Origin: Sedimenticola thiotaurini
Lineage (GTDB): Bacteria; Pseudomonadota; Gammaproteobacteria; Chromatiales; Chromatiaceae
Direction: 5' to 3'
Length of the DNA: 64,000 nucleotides
Assembly (NCBI RefSeq): GCF_001007875.1
Contig: NZ_CP011412.1
Coordinates: 2,852,001-2,916,000, forward strand
The translations under genes and the position numbers were made by a program. Shown piece after piece: positions 41,396-51,698 of this stretch (the first letter of the stretch is position 1; each line of letters begins with the position of its first letter). Under the pieces are notes generated by a model. The model saw only the letters and a list, made by a program, of their open reading frames with translations, searched no databases and was not told the origin of the DNA.

Positions 41396-42771
41396 ATCCG
41401 GATCTGCTGGGCCCCATCATGTTCGGGGGAGCGCTGTTATTGATCTTTATGGGCTATCCGGTGGCTTTTGCCCTGGGTGGCACCGCCCTGGGTTTTGCCG
41501 TCATTGGTATCAACATGGAGCTGTTCGATTTCGTGCTGCTGCAGGCCATGTCGCAACGCATTTTCGGCGTAATGCAGAACTATACCCTGCTGGCGGTGCC
41601 GTTCTTTATTCTGATGGGCATGCTTTTGGAGCGAACCGGCTTGGCCGAGGATCTGCTCAAGACCATGGGTATCGCCTTCGGTCGGGTGCGGGGCGGACTC
41701 GGTTTCTCGGTGGTAATCGTGGGCACGCTGCTGGCGGCTGCCACTGGCGTGGTGGGTGCCACAGTGGTGGCCATGGGACTGATCGCCCTGCCGATCATGC
41801 TGGAGTATCGCTACTCCAAATCCCTCGCCTGCGGCATCATCTCCGCCTCCGGTACCCTCGGCCAGGTGATTCCGCCCAGTATTGTGCTGATTGTCCTGGC
41901 GGATCAGCTCGGTGCGCCGGTGGGTGATCTGTTTGTCGGCTCACTGATTCCGGGTCTGCTGTTGTCGGCCATGTATATGGCCTATATCGGTCTGGTGGCG
42001 ATGTTCCGCCCGGCCATGGCGCCGGCCATGCCGAAAGAGGCGCGCGCAATGGAAGGCAAAAAGCTGAGCCGTGAAATCAGCCTGGTGATGATTCCGCCGC
42101 TGGCGCTCATTGTGGTGGTGCTGGGCAGTATCTTTGGCGGCTGGGCAACGCCCACCGAGGCGGGCGCATTCGGCGCAGTGGGTGCCATGATTCTGGCCCT
42201 CATGAAACGGCGCCTGACCCTCAAGTCGATGCTGGACAGTATGACCGAAACAGCCAAGCTGACCAGTATGGTGATGTTTATCCTGGTCGGTTCCCAGGCA
42301 TTCTCCCTGGTGTTCCGGGGTCTGTATGGCGATCTCTGGGTGGAGGACCTGCTCACCTCTCTGCCCGGCGGTGTGGTGGGTTTCCTTATCCTGGTGAATC
42401 TGGCCGTGTTCGTGCTGGGCTTCTTTATCGACTTCTTTGAGATCGCCTTTATTATCGTGCCCCTGCTGGCGCCGGTGGTGGTGCGGATCCTGGCACCGAT
42501 GTTTGCCGAGTTTGACGAACCGGGACGCATGGCTCTGGTCTGGTTCGGTGTGATGATCGGCATGAATCTACAGACGTCCTTCCTGACGCCGCCGTTCGGA
42601 TTCTCTCTGTTCTATCTGCGTGGCGTGGCGCCGAGGTCGGTGACTACGGCGGATATCTATCGGGGGGCCATCCCGTTTATCGTGATTCAGCTGATCGGTC
42701 TGCTGGCGCTGTTCTACTATCCTCAACTGGTGACCGGTTTGTTGAGTCAAGGGGTCGGTCAATCCTATTAG
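41392..42771 (+). CDS. TRAP transporter large permease, DctM-like
   Basis: 459 residues, about 12 membrane helices. FGGALLLIFMGYPVAFALGG near the start, SGTLGQVIPPSIVLIVLADQ and LTPPFGFSLFYLRGVAP are TRAP large-subunit blocks; the last form (L-T-P-P-F-G-F-S-L-F-Y-L) is typical of the mannitol/chloroaromatic-type branch, which takes organic acids. It overlaps the small permease start-to-stop (ATGA). Sodium-driven import of a 2-oxo acid is inferred from the neighbouring TakP-like binding protein. Confidence 0.93.
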   Translation: MNPDLLGPIMFGGALLLIFMGYPVAFALGGTALGFAVIGINMELFDFVLLQAMSQRIFGVMQNYTLLAVPFFILMGMLLERTGLAEDLLKTMGIAFGRVRGGLGFSVVIVGTLLAAATGVVGATVVAMGLIALPIMLEYRYSKSLACGIISASGTLGQVIPPSIVLIVLADQLGAPVGDLFVGSLIPGLLLSAMYMAYIGLVAMFRPAMAPAMPKEARAMEGKKLSREISLVMIPPLALIVVVLGSIFGGWATPTEAGAFGAVGAMILALMKRRLTLKSMLDSMTETAKLTSMVMFILVGSQAFSLVFRGLYGDLWVEDLLTSLPGGVVGFLILVNLAVFVLGFFIDFFEIAFIIVPLLAPVVVRILAPMFAEFDEPGRMALVWFGVMIGMNLQTSFLTPPFGFSLFYLRGVAPRSVTTADIYRGAIPFIVIQLIGLLALFYYPQLVTGLLSQGVGQSY

Positions 42772-43258
42772 CTGACCGCTGCCGCCCTATCGGTCGGGTC
42801 ACAGTCGCCTGTGTTGTCATAAAAAAGTTTCTCCGCAGGTGACGGTGAAGAGAGGATTGAGCTGTTAAAGGAACTTCGCCCGGCCTGACGGTTTTGGGCG
42901 AAGTACTTTTGTAGCCAACACTGCCCCAAAGCCTCTCCCCGGTCAGCCTGCCCTTCCGGTACTCTGCGCTTCTCGGTCTGAGCGGCTCAGACAATTTCGC
43001 GCCTGTTTCCGTTCACTCCTGTGATGCTCGACAGGCTGAACGGGGAAGTGCACTGTCATGCAGCTCACCAATCGGGTTGTTCATCATAAAAGACGTTATT
43101 CAGGGTTTGGATTCCGCAGAGTGATCCGACTTCCGCGCGCCCCGGTGCCGGCGAGAACCGCAGGGAACTCCGCCGGGGTGGCTTGGTGGCGCGAGGGTTG
43201 TGGTTACTTTTTCCCGAAAAGTAATCCAGTGAAGGGGACGGGGCTCTCGTTTAAAAAA
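42772..43258. other. Gene-free stretch containing a probable dispersed intergenic repeat
   Basis: Almost 490 bases between convergent TRAP genes. No frame has a ribosome site or known family. The part from about 43120 to 43240 (CCGGTGCCGGCGAGAACCGC, then GTGGCGCGAGGGTTGTGG and a TACTTTTTCCCGAAAAGTA palindrome) resembles a repeat that recurs between genes in several gammaproteobacteria and yields false ORFs. I recognise it from memory only. Confidence 0.4.
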
Positions 43259-43284
43259 GCCCCGGTTCCATGCGGTACCGGGGC
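43259..43284 (-). terminator. Bidirectional terminator between the TRAP permease and binding-protein genes
   Basis: GCCCCGGT (43259-43266) and ACCGGGGC (43277-43284) form an 8-bp stem. On the minus strand TTTTTT follows, terminating the TakP-like gene; on the plus strand CTCTTT follows, weaker. Confidence 0.8.
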
Positions 43285-43311
43285 CTCTTTCAGTTTCTAC
43301 GCCAGGGCCGC

Positions 43312-44385
43312 TTATTTGTAGTTGAAGCGGGCGTAGGAGGTTTCATTGGAACTGAACCAGGTGTCCGAGTCCGTCTTGAAGGCGCGCCAATCGGCATAAA
43401 TCTTCTTGAACCGGGCGTTTTCCGCCGACAGTTCATCATAGAGTGCGAGAGACTCCTTCCGTGCCGCCTCCAGAATCTCGGTGCTGTATTCGCGGATCTT
43501 GGTGCCCTTCTCCACCAGCCGCTTCAACGCTGCCGAGTTATGGGTGTCGTATTCCGACATCATATTCAGATTGGATTCCGCTGCGGCGGAGGCGACGATC
43601 TCCTGATACTCCTTGGGCAGGCTGTCCCACGCCTTCTGATTGATATAGAGGCTCAGGGTCGGTGCCGGCTCCCACCAGCCGGGATAGTAGTAATAGGGGG
43701 CAACTTTGTAGAAGCCGGCCTTTTCGTCATCGTAGGGACCGACCCACTCGGTGGCGTCGATCACACCCCGTTCCAGGGCCGGATAGATCTCCGCGCCGGC
43801 CATCACCTGCACGGTGACGCCGAGGCGACTCATCACTTTGCCGCCCAGTCCCGGGATACGCATTTTCAGACCCTTCAGGTCGTCGAGGGAATTGACCTCT
43901 TTACGGAACCAGCCGCCCATCTGGACACCGGTGTTACCGGCCGGGAAGTTGACAATATTGTGTTCGGCGAAAATCTCGCGCATCGCTTCACGACCACCAC
44001 CCTGGTAGAACCAGGCGTTCTGCTGGCGGAAGGTGAGACCAAAGGGCACGGCTGCGTCGAATGCCAGGGCGGGATCCTTGCCAATGTAATAGTAGGAGGC
44101 GGTATGGCCCATCTGCACCGTACCCTGGGACACCGCATCAAATACCTCCAGACCACCGACCAGTTCACCGCCGGCGTAGGGGATGATTTCAAACTGGCCA
44201 CCGGTCATGGCTTTGACTCTTGCTGCGACCGATTCGGCACCGCCGAAGATAATGTCAAACGCCTTCGGCCAGCTGGTGGCCATACGCCAGCGGATCCGCT
44301 TTTTGCTTTGGGCGAGTACCGCCGGAGCAGCGCTCGCGGCAGCCGCGCCAACCGCGGCTTTTTTCAGAAAATCACGACGTTTCAT
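43312..44385 (-). CDS. TRAP substrate-binding protein, TakP (2-oxo acid) type, Tat-exported
   Basis: 357 residues. MKRRDFLKKAAVGAAAASAA is a twin-arginine signal (RRDFLK), unusual for binding proteins but known in the TakP group, which folds or dimerises before export. RIRWRMATSWPKAFDIIFGG opens the mature part; LKMRIPGLGGKV holds the carboxylate-binding arginine, and ATEWVGPYDDEKAGFYKVA the second ligand loop. TakP binds pyruvate and other 2-oxo acids with sodium. The gene faces the permease genes tail to tail rather than leading their operon. Confidence 0.92.
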   Translation of the reverse strand: MKRRDFLKKAAVGAAAASAAPAVLAQSKKRIRWRMATSWPKAFDIIFGGAESVAARVKAMTGGQFEIIPYAGGELVGGLEVFDAVSQGTVQMGHTASYYYIGKDPALAFDAAVPFGLTFRQQNAWFYQGGGREAMREIFAEHNIVNFPAGNTGVQMGGWFRKEVNSLDDLKGLKMRIPGLGGKVMSRLGVTVQVMAGAEIYPALERGVIDATEWVGPYDDEKAGFYKVAPYYYYPGWWEPAPTLSLYINQKAWDSLPKEYQEIVASAAAESNLNMMSEYDTHNSAALKRLVEKGTKIREYSTEILEAARKESLALYDELSAENARFKKIYADWRAFKTDSDTWFSSNETSYARFNYK

Positions 44386-44600
44386 CTGGAGCTCCTCTGT
44401 CTGGGTGATGTTATTATTGGAACAGCATAGGAGATCTATATATAGGCGATTGATTCAGTGAGTGCAAACTGAATCGTGATTCAACCGTTGCCACGTTGTG
44501 GGTAGTTCGGCCGGGCAAAGGTTTATCCGGCTACTGATTTAGCAGTTACATCTGCAAGCATTTTTATCTGGCCCGGTACGGACCATTGGAGCCGGATACA

Positions 44601-44640
44601 AGCAGGGGGCGCAACGGCCTCAACCGTTGTGCCCCCTGCT
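44601..44640 (-). terminator. Long stem-loop after maeB
   Basis: AGCAGGGGGCGCAACGG (44601-44617) pairs with CCGTTGTGCCCCCTGCT (44624-44640), 17 bp with one G-T pair and a 6-base loop, 27 bp after the maeB stop. No T run follows on the minus strand, so it is either a protecting 3' structure or a weak terminator. Confidence 0.65.
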
Positions 44641-44666
44641 GATGAGGTGCGATCTGTTAAAGCGGA

Positions 44667-46955
44667 TTAACCGGCCTCTTGTGCGGCCTTCCAATCCAGT
44701 GCATCAACCACCGCCACAGCACTCATGTTGACAATGCCGCGTACCGTGATTGAATCGGATACCGCATGGGCCGGATATTTCAAGCCGGTCAGCATGGGCC
44801 CCACCGGCACCGCATCACCCAGCATCTTGACCATGTTGTAGGCGATGTTGGCCGAGTCCAGGCTGGGCATCACCAGCAGGTTGGCGGCACCCTTGAAACG
44901 CGAGTGCGGGAAAATCTTGTCACGGATCTCGTCGGAGAGGGCCGAGTCGGCATGCATCTCACCCTCCACCACCACGCCGGGATACTGTTCGTGCAGAATA
45001 CGGCGAGCCTCCTTCATCTTGCGGGAGAAGACGTTGTCCCGGCTGCCGAAGTTGGAGTGCGACAGCAGCGCCGCCTTGGGTGCCATGCCGAAGCGCCGCA
45101 CCACGTCGGCTGCCATGGCGGTCTTCTTGGCAATCTGTTTCGGCGTGGGATCCGGGGTCACGTGGGTGTCGGTCAGGAAGAAGGTACCCTTGGACAGAAT
45201 CAGCATAGTAATGGCGGAGCAGTCAGTGGTGTCGGCCCGCATGCCGATAATGCTGCGCAGATATTTCAGGTGCTGGATGTAGGCCCCTTCCACACCGCAG
45301 ATCATCGCATCCGCATCCCCCTGACGCGTCAGCAACGCGGCCAGTACGGTGGAGCGGGTGCGCACGACACCGCGGGCGAAGGCCGGGGAGACACCGTTGC
45401 GCCCTTCGATCTCATGATAATGCTGCCAGTCCCGTTCGAAGTTCGGGTTGTCGTTCATGTTGACGACCTTGACCTCTTCTCCCAGCTTGAAGCGCAAGCC
45501 GAGGTTCCTGGCCTTCTCGGCGATCACTTCCGGGCGTCCGATGAGAATCGGTTTGCAGATGCCGTCATCCACCAGCACCTGTACCGCCTGCAGCACCCGG
45601 GTCGCCTCACCTTCAGCGAATACCACCCGTTGCGGATTGGCAATGGCCCGTTCGAACACCGGTTTCATAACCAGGCCCGAGCGGAACACGAACATACGCA
45701 GAGTGCGGCGATATTCGTGGAAATCCTGGATCGGTCGGGTAGCCACGCCTGAGTCCATGGCGGCCTTGGCCACCTTCATCGGCAGCTCGGTCATCAGTCT
45801 TGGGTCGAACGGTTTGGGAATCAGGTACTCGCGACCAAAGTGGAGCGCCTGGCCACCGTAGGCAGCCTGCACCTGATCGGAAGCCTCTTTCATGGCCAGA
45901 TCGGAGAGCGCTTCCACACAGGCGATTTTCATCTCCTCATTAATCGTGGTGGCACCCACATCCAGTGCGCCCCGGAACAGGAACGGGAAACAGAGCACAT
46001 TGTTCACCTGGTTCGGATAGTCTGAACGGCCGGTGGCGATGATCGCGTCCGGCGCCACTTCGAGCACCTCTTCAGGAGTGATCTCAGGGGTTGGGTTAGC
46101 CAGGGCCAAAATGAATGGCGGACTGGCCATCTCTTTGACCTGGTGCTGTTTCAAGACGCCCGGTCCCGACAGACCCATGAAAATGTCGGCGCCCTTGATT
46201 ACGTCATCCAGGGTGCGTTCGTCGGTTTCAACCGCATAGGCCTCTTTATAGGGGTCCATGTCGGCCTTGCGCCCTTTGTAGACTACGCCGTCCCGGTCAA
46301 CGACCCGGATATTCTCTTTTTTCAGCCCCATGCTCACCAGCAGGTTGAGGCAGGCCAGCGCTGCGGCGCCGGCGCCGGTGCAGACCAGTCGCACCTCTTC
46401 GATATTCTTACCGGCCACCCGCAGGCCGTTGCGCACGGCTGCCGCCACTACGATAGCTGTACCGTGCTGATCATCATGGAACACCGGAATTTTCATGCGT
46501 TCGCGCAGTCTGCGCTCGATCTCGAAACACTCCGGCGACTTGATGTCCTCCAGGTTGATGCCGCCGAAGGTCGGCTCCATGGCGGCAACGGTCTCGATGA
46601 TCTGCTCCGGGTCACTCAGATTGAGTTCGATATCGAAAACATCCACCCCGGCAAACTTTTTGAACAGAACCGCTTTACCTTCCATTACCGGTTTGGCCGC
46701 CAGCGGGCCGATGGCACCAAGACCGAGCACGGCGGTTCCGTTGGTGATAACGCCTACCAGGTTACCGCGGGAAGTGAGGTTAGCCACCTCGTTCGGGTCG
46801 CGGACGATCTCTTCACAAGCCGCCGCCACACCGGGTGAATAAGCGAGCGCGAGATCGCGCTGATTGACCATTTTCTTGGTCGCAACGATCTCCATCTTTC
46901 CGGGTTTGGGAAAACGGTGATAATCAAGTGACGCTTCGCGTAACTCGTCTGTCAT
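44667..46955 (-). CDS. maeB: NADP-dependent malic enzyme, MaeB
   Basis: 762 residues: an N-terminal malic enzyme (about 1-430) and a C-terminal phosphotransacetylase-like domain (about 431-762) that senses acetyl-CoA but is usually inactive. [29 protein letters not shown] and [20 protein letters not shown] hold the malate and metal site; [13 protein letters not shown] binds NADP. It decarboxylates malate to pyruvate with NADPH production. It is divergent from mdh, the other malate enzyme, across an AT-rich control region, and close to the dicarboxylate and keto-acid transporters. Confidence 0.97.
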   Translation of the reverse strand: MTDELREASLDYHRFPKPGKMEIVATKKMVNQRDLALAYSPGVAAACEEIVRDPNEVANLTSRGNLVGVITNGTAVLGLGAIGPLAAKPVMEGKAVLFKKFAGVDVFDIELNLSDPEQIIETVAAMEPTFGGINLEDIKSPECFEIERRLRERMKIPVFHDDQHGTAIVVAAAVRNGLRVAGKNIEEVRLVCTGAGAAALACLNLLVSMGLKKENIRVVDRDGVVYKGRKADMDPYKEAYAVETDERTLDDVIKGADIFMGLSGPGVLKQHQVKEMASPPFILALANPTPEITPEEVLEVAPDAIIATGRSDYPNQVNNVLCFPFLFRGALDVGATTINEEMKIACVEALSDLAMKEASDQVQAAYGGQALHFGREYLIPKPFDPRLMTELPMKVAKAAMDSGVATRPIQDFHEYRRTLRMFVFRSGLVMKPVFERAIANPQRVVFAEGEATRVLQAVQVLVDDGICKPILIGRPEVIAEKARNLGLRFKLGEEVKVVNMNDNPNFERDWQHYHEIEGRNGVSPAFARGVVRTRSTVLAALLTRQGDADAMICGVEGAYIQHLKYLRSIIGMRADTTDCSAITMLILSKGTFFLTDTHVTPDPTPKQIAKKTAMAADVVRRFGMAPKAALLSHSNFGSRDNVFSRKMKEARRILHEQYPGVVVEGEMHADSALSDEIRDKIFPHSRFKGAANLLVMPSLDSANIAYNMVKMLGDAVPVGPMLTGLKYPAHAVSDSITVRGIVNMSAVAVVDALDWKAAQEAG

Positions 46956-47271
46956 GTTCGATACCTTTTATATATACAGGATTGTAAATTTCGGACTAAA
47001 TAAAAATATGGATTAAAAAAACCAATAATGAATATAGATTTATCGAATAGGTTATACCAATACAATTAAATAGTAACCTGAATTATGGCAGTTATTAGTT
47101 ATTTTTTTGGCATTCTCAACGGAAAATAATTTAAAAATAGTATAATCATCCTATTATTCGTGCGGTTTTTTCTATCGAACATGGATTCTTATCTGGAAAT
47201 GCCGTACTATTTTGTCCGATTTTTCAGCTATTCTAAGTTAACTCTTAACACTACTGCAGAGGATTAATCTC
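46956..47271. promoter_or_regulatory. AT-rich divergent control region of maeB and mdh
   Basis: 316 bases, far richer in A+T than its surroundings, with many A/T runs (for example TTATTTTTTTGG near 47100). It must carry the promoters for both malate genes. Candidate -10 boxes such as TATAAT (47140-47145) occur, but -35 partners are not decisive. The composition suggests binding of a nucleoid protein or global regulator; no operator is clear. Confidence 0.5.
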
Positions 47272-48204
47272 ATGAAGGTATCTGTTCTTGGCGCTGCCGG
47301 CGGCATCGGCCAGCCATTGGCTCTCCTACTTAAAAATGCCATGCCCGCCGGTTCAGAGCTGGCGTTGTACGATGTTAATCCGATGGTGCCTGGCGTCGCG
47401 GCAGATCTGAGCCATATCCCGACCCCGGTGAAAGTAACCGGTCATGGGGCTGATCAATTGGAAGCAGCGATGGCGGATAGCGATATCGTGATTATTCCGG
47501 CAGGTGTGCCACGTAAACCGGGTATGTCCCGTGATGACCTGTTCAACGTCAACGCAGGTATCGTGAAATCGCTGGTCGAAACCGGTGCCAAAGTCTGTCC
47601 CAATGCCTGCTACGGCATTATTACCAATCCGGTCAACTCCACTGTGCCAATTGCCGCCGAGGTACTGAAGAAAGCCGGCGTTTATGACAAGCGCAAGCTG
47701 TTTGGTATCACCACCCTGGATGTTATCCGTTCCAACACTTTCGTAGCCGAATTAAAAGGGCTGGATCCCACCAGCCTGGATATTCCGGTGATCGGTGGCC
47801 ACAGTGGCAACACTATTCTGCCGCTGTTGTCCCAGATCGGTATTGAATTCACCCAGGAAGAGATCGAGAGTCTGACTCCACGGATTCAGAATGCAGGTAC
47901 CGAGGTGGTGGAAGCCAAGGCGGGTGGCGGATCGGCAACCCTCTCTATGGCGGATGCGGGCGCGCGGTTCGCGCTGGTTCTGCTGGATGCATTGAATGGT
48001 AAGGAGTCAGTCATCTGCACCTACGTTGAGGTTGAGAATCAGCCGACCCGCTTCCTCTCCCTGCCGGTTCGCCTGGGCAAGAACGGCGTTGAGGAGATTC
48101 TGCCGGCCGGTACCCTGAGTGCCTATGAGCAGAAGCTGTTTGATGAGATGCTGCCTACCCTGGAAGGCAATATTGCCAAGGGTGTGGAGTTTGCCAACAG
48201 TTAA
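47272..48204 (+). CDS. mdh: Malate dehydrogenase
   Basis: 310 residues of the E. coli/mitochondrial-type NAD-dependent malate dehydrogenase. [17 protein letters not shown] is the NAD-binding loop; [18 protein letters not shown] holds the substrate-binding arginines, [15 protein letters not shown] the catalytic aspartate and [16 protein letters not shown] the catalytic histidine. It oxidises malate to oxaloacetate in the TCA cycle. The ATG follows AGAGGATTAATCTC. A perfect terminator follows. Confidence 0.97.
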   Translation: MKVSVLGAAGGIGQPLALLLKNAMPAGSELALYDVNPMVPGVAADLSHIPTPVKVTGHGADQLEAAMADSDIVIIPAGVPRKPGMSRDDLFNVNAGIVKSLVETGAKVCPNACYGIITNPVNSTVPIAAEVLKKAGVYDKRKLFGITTLDVIRSNTFVAELKGLDPTSLDIPVIGGHSGNTILPLLSQIGIEFTQEEIESLTPRIQNAGTEVVEAKAGGGSATLSMADAGARFALVLLDALNGKESVICTYVEVENQPTRFLSLPVRLGKNGVEEILPAGTLSAYEQKLFDEMLPTLEGNIAKGVEFANS

Positions 48205-48220
48205 TAGCTGTTCACTGCGC

Positions 48221-48252
48221 AAAAAAGCCCGGGTTTAACCCGGGCTTTTTTA
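48221..48252. terminator. Bidirectional intrinsic terminator of mdh and aspartate aminotransferase genes
   Basis: AAAAAAGCCCGGGTT and AACCCGGGCTTTTTT form a GC-rich core extended by A/T tracts on both sides, a textbook two-way terminator. It ends mdh on the plus strand and the minus-strand aminotransferase gene. Confidence 0.95.
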
Positions 48253-48378
48253 TTCTGGTTCATAATCGGTTGTTGCTGATCGGGCCGGCTCACCAGATGG
48301 AGCTGTGTTTCCCCTCCTCCCCCCGGGACCACACCCGGCAAACGCAGGTGAGTGGGTCATCCCGGGGAAAGGCCCTTT

Positions 48379-49569
48379 TTACAGCACCTGAGCAATGGCG
48401 CTGCAGAGGGCGTCCATATTATTGCGCGTCATGCCGGCAACACTGATCCGGCCGGAACCGACGATGTAGATGGCGAACTCGTCTTTCAGCCGCTTCACCT
48501 GATCCGGATTGAGCCCGGAGAAAGAGAACATACCGCACTGGCGGCTGATGAAGCTGAAGTCCTGGCTGACTCCCTTCTCTTTCAGGGTGTCCACGAACAG
48601 ATCGCGCATTCCCTGGATGCGGTCCCGCATCTCGGCCACCTCTTTCTCCCACTCGGCGTAAAGGGAGGCGTTGTTGAGAACGGTGGTGACGATGCCGCCA
48701 CCATGGAACGGTGGGTTGGAGTAGTTGGCGCGGATGATCGATTTCACCTGACTGAATGCGTTATCCGCCTGGGTTGCATCCCTGGCGACCAGTGTGAAGC
48801 CGCCCACCCGTTCGTTATAGAGACCGAAGTTTTTCGAGAAGGAGCTGGCTATCAGCAGCTCCGGGTTGTGCTCTGCAAAGATACGCAGACCGGCAGCATC
48901 CTCTTCAATGCCTTTGCCGAATCCCTGGTAAGCGAAGTCGAACAAGGGTAGCCAGCCGCCGGCGGCGGAAAGCCTGGCCAGCTCTTCCCACTCTTCGGCG
49001 GTCGGATCGATGCCGGTCGGGTTATGGCAGCAGCCGTGGAACAGTACGGTATCACCCGCAGCGACCTGCTGCAGGGAGTTTTTCATGGCCGCGAAGTCCT
49101 TGTCCTTGGCTTCTGCATCGTAGTAGTCGTAGGTGACCACTTCCAGGCCGGCCGCCTTGAACACATTGCCATGGTTGGCCCAGGTGGGGTTGCTGACCCA
49201 GATGCGCTTGCTGGGCAGGTGGCGAGCAATGAATTCGGCACAGACACGCAGTGCGCCGGTGCCGCCGGGGGCATGGGCCGAACGGGCGCGGCCAGCGCTG
49301 ATGATATCGCTGTCGCTGCCGAACAGCAGGCGTTGCACGCCCAGGCCATATTCTGGCGTGCCTTCGATGCTCAGGTAGCTTTTGGTGGTCTCCTGGGACA
49401 GCAGTTGCTCTTCAGCTTTTTTCACGCATGAGAGTATAGGTGTAGTGCCCGCCTCATCTTTGTATATTCCGACGCCGAGGTTGATTTTGCCGGTACGGGT
49501 ATCCTTCTTGAAGGCTTCCGTCAAACCAAGGATGGGATCGGCCGGGGCGGCGCTGAGCTGTTCAAACAT
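48379..49569 (-). CDS. Aspartate/aromatic aminotransferase (AspC/TyrB type)
   Basis: 396 residues from ATG 49569 (GAGGGTAACA ribosome site), the length of E. coli Asp[21 protein letters not shown] is the family start, [12 protein letters not shown] and [14 protein letters not shown] the cofactor region; the lysine of SFSKNF binds pyridoxal phosphate. It converts oxaloacetate and glutamate to aspartate and 2-oxoglutarate. Whether it also uses aromatic amino acids (TyrB) cannot be decided from sequence alone. It faces mdh, which supplies oxaloacetate. Confidence 0.94.
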   Translation of the reverse strand: MFEQLSAAPADPILGLTEAFKKDTRTGKINLGVGIYKDEAGTTPILSCVKKAEEQLLSQETTKSYLSIEGTPEYGLGVQRLLFGSDSDIISAGRARSAHAPGGTGALRVCAEFIARHLPSKRIWVSNPTWANHGNVFKAAGLEVVTYDYYDAEAKDKDFAAMKNSLQQVAAGDTVLFHGCCHNPTGIDPTAEEWEELARLSAAGGWLPLFDFAYQGFGKGIEEDAAGLRIFAEHNPELLIASSFSKNFGLYNERVGGFTLVARDATQADNAFSQVKSIIRANYSNPPFHGGGIVTTVLNNASLYAEWEKEVAEMRDRIQGMRDLFVDTLKEKGVSQDFSFISRQCGMFSFSGLNPDQVKRLKDEFAIYIVGSGRISVAGMTRNNMDALCSAIAQVL

Positions 49570-49699
49570 TGTTACCCTCATGCGAGTTATTTATTGACAA
49601 ATGGGCCATTATGCTACTCCCTGTGGGTAGTGTTGCAAAGTGGTTAATGTTGATGGGGCGAAAACCTGTTTTGATGGTGCGGATGGAGAGAAAAAACCG

Positions 49700-50863
49700 A
49701 TGAGTGGCTGGTCGTCATTGCCGCCCCTGGGGCTTTATATACACCTGCCCTGGTGTGTGCAGAAGTGCCCTTATTGTGATTTCAATTCCCATGAGTTGAG
49801 GTTGGATATGTCAGAGGCCGGTTATATCACTGCCCTGCTTGCCGATCTGGATTTTGAATTGTCGTTGGCTGCAATTCAGGGGCGCGAGTTGCAGAGCCTG
49901 TTTATCGGCGGCGGTACGCCCAGTCTGTTCTCCGCCGATTCGATAGATCAACTGCTGGAGGGGGTTCGGCAGCGTATTACCTGTGCGCCAGGAATGGAGG
50001 TAACCCTGGAGGCGAATCCCGGTACCCTGGAGCAGGGGCGCTATCAGGGATATCGGCAGGCAGGTGTGAACCGGCTCTCTATCGGTGTACAGAGTTTCCA
50101 TTCGGACTCGTTGGCGCGATTGGGGCGGATTCATGGTCGGGATGAGGTGTTCGAGGCGATTGAGAGTGCCCGTGGAGCCAGGTTTGACTCCATCAATCTG
50201 GACCTGATGTGTGGTCTGCCGGGGCAGAGCATGGCGATGGCCTGCGCCGATGTGGAGTTGGCATTGGCCGCGGCTCCCGAACATCTCTCCTATTATCAGC
50301 TGACCATCGAACCGAATACGGCGTTCCACCATAAGCTACCCCGGGCCATGCCGAGTGATGATACGGCCGGTGATATCCAGGCTGCCGGGTGCCGGTTGCT
50401 GGAGGCGGCCGGTTATATACAGTATGAAGTCTCTGCCTATATGCGGGAGGGGTATGCCTGTCAGCACAATCTCAACTATTGGCGTTTCGGCGATTACATC
50501 GGGATTGGTGCGGGCGCCCACGGCAAGCTGACGAATGCCCTGACCGGCTGCATAGAGCGGAGCTGGCGGGTGAAGCGTCCGGAAGCCTATATGGCGGGTG
50601 CTGGCAGCGCTGCCGCCGTATCGGGACGCAGGGAGCTTGACTCGAGTGACCGGTTGATTGAGTTCCTGATGAATGCCCTGCGTTTAAAAGCAGGCTTTGA
50701 GGTGGGGCTTTTTACCGAGCGGACCGGGCTGGTGGAAGCTGACCTCTGGTCACGACTGGAAGGTCTGTTGGAGCAGGGGTTGCTGGTTCATCACGATGGC
50801 AGGGTGAAAACCTCTGAAACGGGATGGATTTTTCTGGATGATGTGGTGGCTGCGTTATTGTGA
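49700..50863 (+). CDS. hemW: HemW-like radical SAM heme chaperone
   Basis: 387 residues from ATG 49700 behind GGAGAGAAAAA. GLYIHLPWCVQKCPYCDFNS has the C-x3-C-x2-C iron-sulfur triad plus the extra cysteine spacing of HemN-like proteins; LFIGGGTPSLF, IGVQSFHSDSLARLGRIHG and LDLMCGLPGQS are HemW blocks. HemW binds heme and inserts it into respiratory enzymes; it lacks the coproporphyrinogen oxidase activity of HemN. The C-terminal HemN_C winged region (RLIEFLMNALRLKAG) is present. Confidence 0.92.
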   Translation: MSGWSSLPPLGLYIHLPWCVQKCPYCDFNSHELRLDMSEAGYITALLADLDFELSLAAIQGRELQSLFIGGGTPSLFSADSIDQLLEGVRQRITCAPGMEVTLEANPGTLEQGRYQGYRQAGVNRLSIGVQSFHSDSLARLGRIHGRDEVFEAIESARGARFDSINLDLMCGLPGQSMAMACADVELALAAAPEHLSYYQLTIEPNTAFHHKLPRAMPSDDTAGDIQAAGCRLLEAAGYIQYEVSAYMREGYACQHNLNYWRFGDYIGIGAGAHGKLTNALTGCIERSWRVKRPEAYMAGAGSAAAVSGRRELDSSDRLIEFLMNALRLKAGFEVGLFTERTGLVEADLWSRLEGLLEQGLLVHHDGRVKTSETGWIFLDDVVAALL

Positions 50864-50988
50864 AGGCGCCACTGACCGGGAAGTGCGACTCACGGCAGTA
50901 GTTGCATCTGTGTGCTAGGATTTCATTGACAGACTACAAGCCTGTAACTGTGGCAAGGCTGTTCCCTTACCGGGAAGGAGGGATGGGG

Positions 50989-51357
50989 ATGCAACCGGCA
51001 GTTCATCAACAGAAAGTGGATTTCGATCAGTGGCTGAAGCTGGCCAGTACCGACATGCCGGCCTTTGAAGCCTTACGTCGTACCCTGATCAACCAGGTTA
51101 TCGAGCAGGCATCGGAAGAGCAGCGGGACCGGCTGCGGCGCCTGCAATGGCGTATTGACCAGGAGCGACGTCGCTGTAAGAGCCCAATGGGTGCTTGCGT
51201 ACGGATCTCCCGAATGATGTGGGATCGCCTGATGGGCCGGGATGGTTTATTGGAACGGCTGCAAGAACTGACCGAGGAAGGTTTCCCCCGCTCCAGTCGT
51301 ATAACAGCGCGTGCCAAGGTGATTCCCCTGGCGAAAGACAGAACCCCCGGAGATTAA
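50989..51357 (+). CDS. DUF3135 family protein
   Basis: 122 residues from the second of two ATGs, 7 bases after GGAAGGAGGG. FDQWLKLASTDMPAFEALRR near the start and the highly charged helical middle (RDRLRRLQWRIDQERRRCKS) match the DUF3135 family of small gammaproteobacterial proteins. It is soluble and basic; function unknown. It lies between hemW and rpmE without evident coupling. Confidence 0.8.
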   Translation: MQPAVHQQKVDFDQWLKLASTDMPAFEALRRTLINQVIEQASEEQRDRLRRLQWRIDQERRRCKSPMGACVRISRMMWDRLMGRDGLLERLQELTEEGFPRSSRITARAKVIPLAKDRTPGD

Positions 51358-51446
51358 GGGGGGTTGCGCCCAGGGTTATCCATAATTATAATGCCCCGTT
51401 CACCCCGTCCTGATTGCGGGTAGTTTGAGTTCATTTAGAGGCTGTC

Positions 51447-51650
51447 ATGAAAGCGGAAATCCACCCCAAGTACGAAGAGATTAAAGTGGCTTGCAGCTGC
51501 GGGAACGAATTTACCACCCGTTCCACGCTGTGTGAGGATCTGCAAGTGGAAGTCTGCTCAGCCTGCCATCCATTCTTCACCGGAAAGCAGAAGATTATGG
51601 ATACCGCCGGTCGTGTAGATAAGTTCCGTAAGCGTTACTCACGCGGTTAA
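51447..51650 (+). CDS. rpmE: 50S ribosomal protein L31
   Basis: 67 residues. [20 protein letters not shown] and [16 protein letters not shown] contain the four-cysteine zinc site of the C+ type of L31. A zinc-free paralogue would be expected elsewhere if zinc control exists; none is in the window. A strong terminator follows 20 bp after the stop. Confidence 0.97.
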   Translation: MKAEIHPKYEEIKVACSCGNEFTTRSTLCEDLQVEVCSACHPFFTGKQKIMDTAGRVDKFRKRYSRG

Positions 51651-51670
51651 GCGTAACGCATGCAGAAGTA

Positions 51671-51698
51671 AATAAAAGGCACCTCGGTGCCTTTTATT
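51671..51698 (+). terminator. Intrinsic terminator of rpmE
   Basis: AATAAAAGGCACC (51671-51683) and GGTGCCTTTTATT (51686-51698) pair over 13 bp with a 2-base loop in the repeat (4-base in practice), followed by TTG; T-rich arm ends the rpmE transcript. Confidence 0.9.

Noticed and set aside
43270-44430. 386-codon plus-strand frame opposite the TakP-like gene
   Set aside because: Antisense shadow; the minus-strand gene has a Tat signal, ribosome site and terminator.
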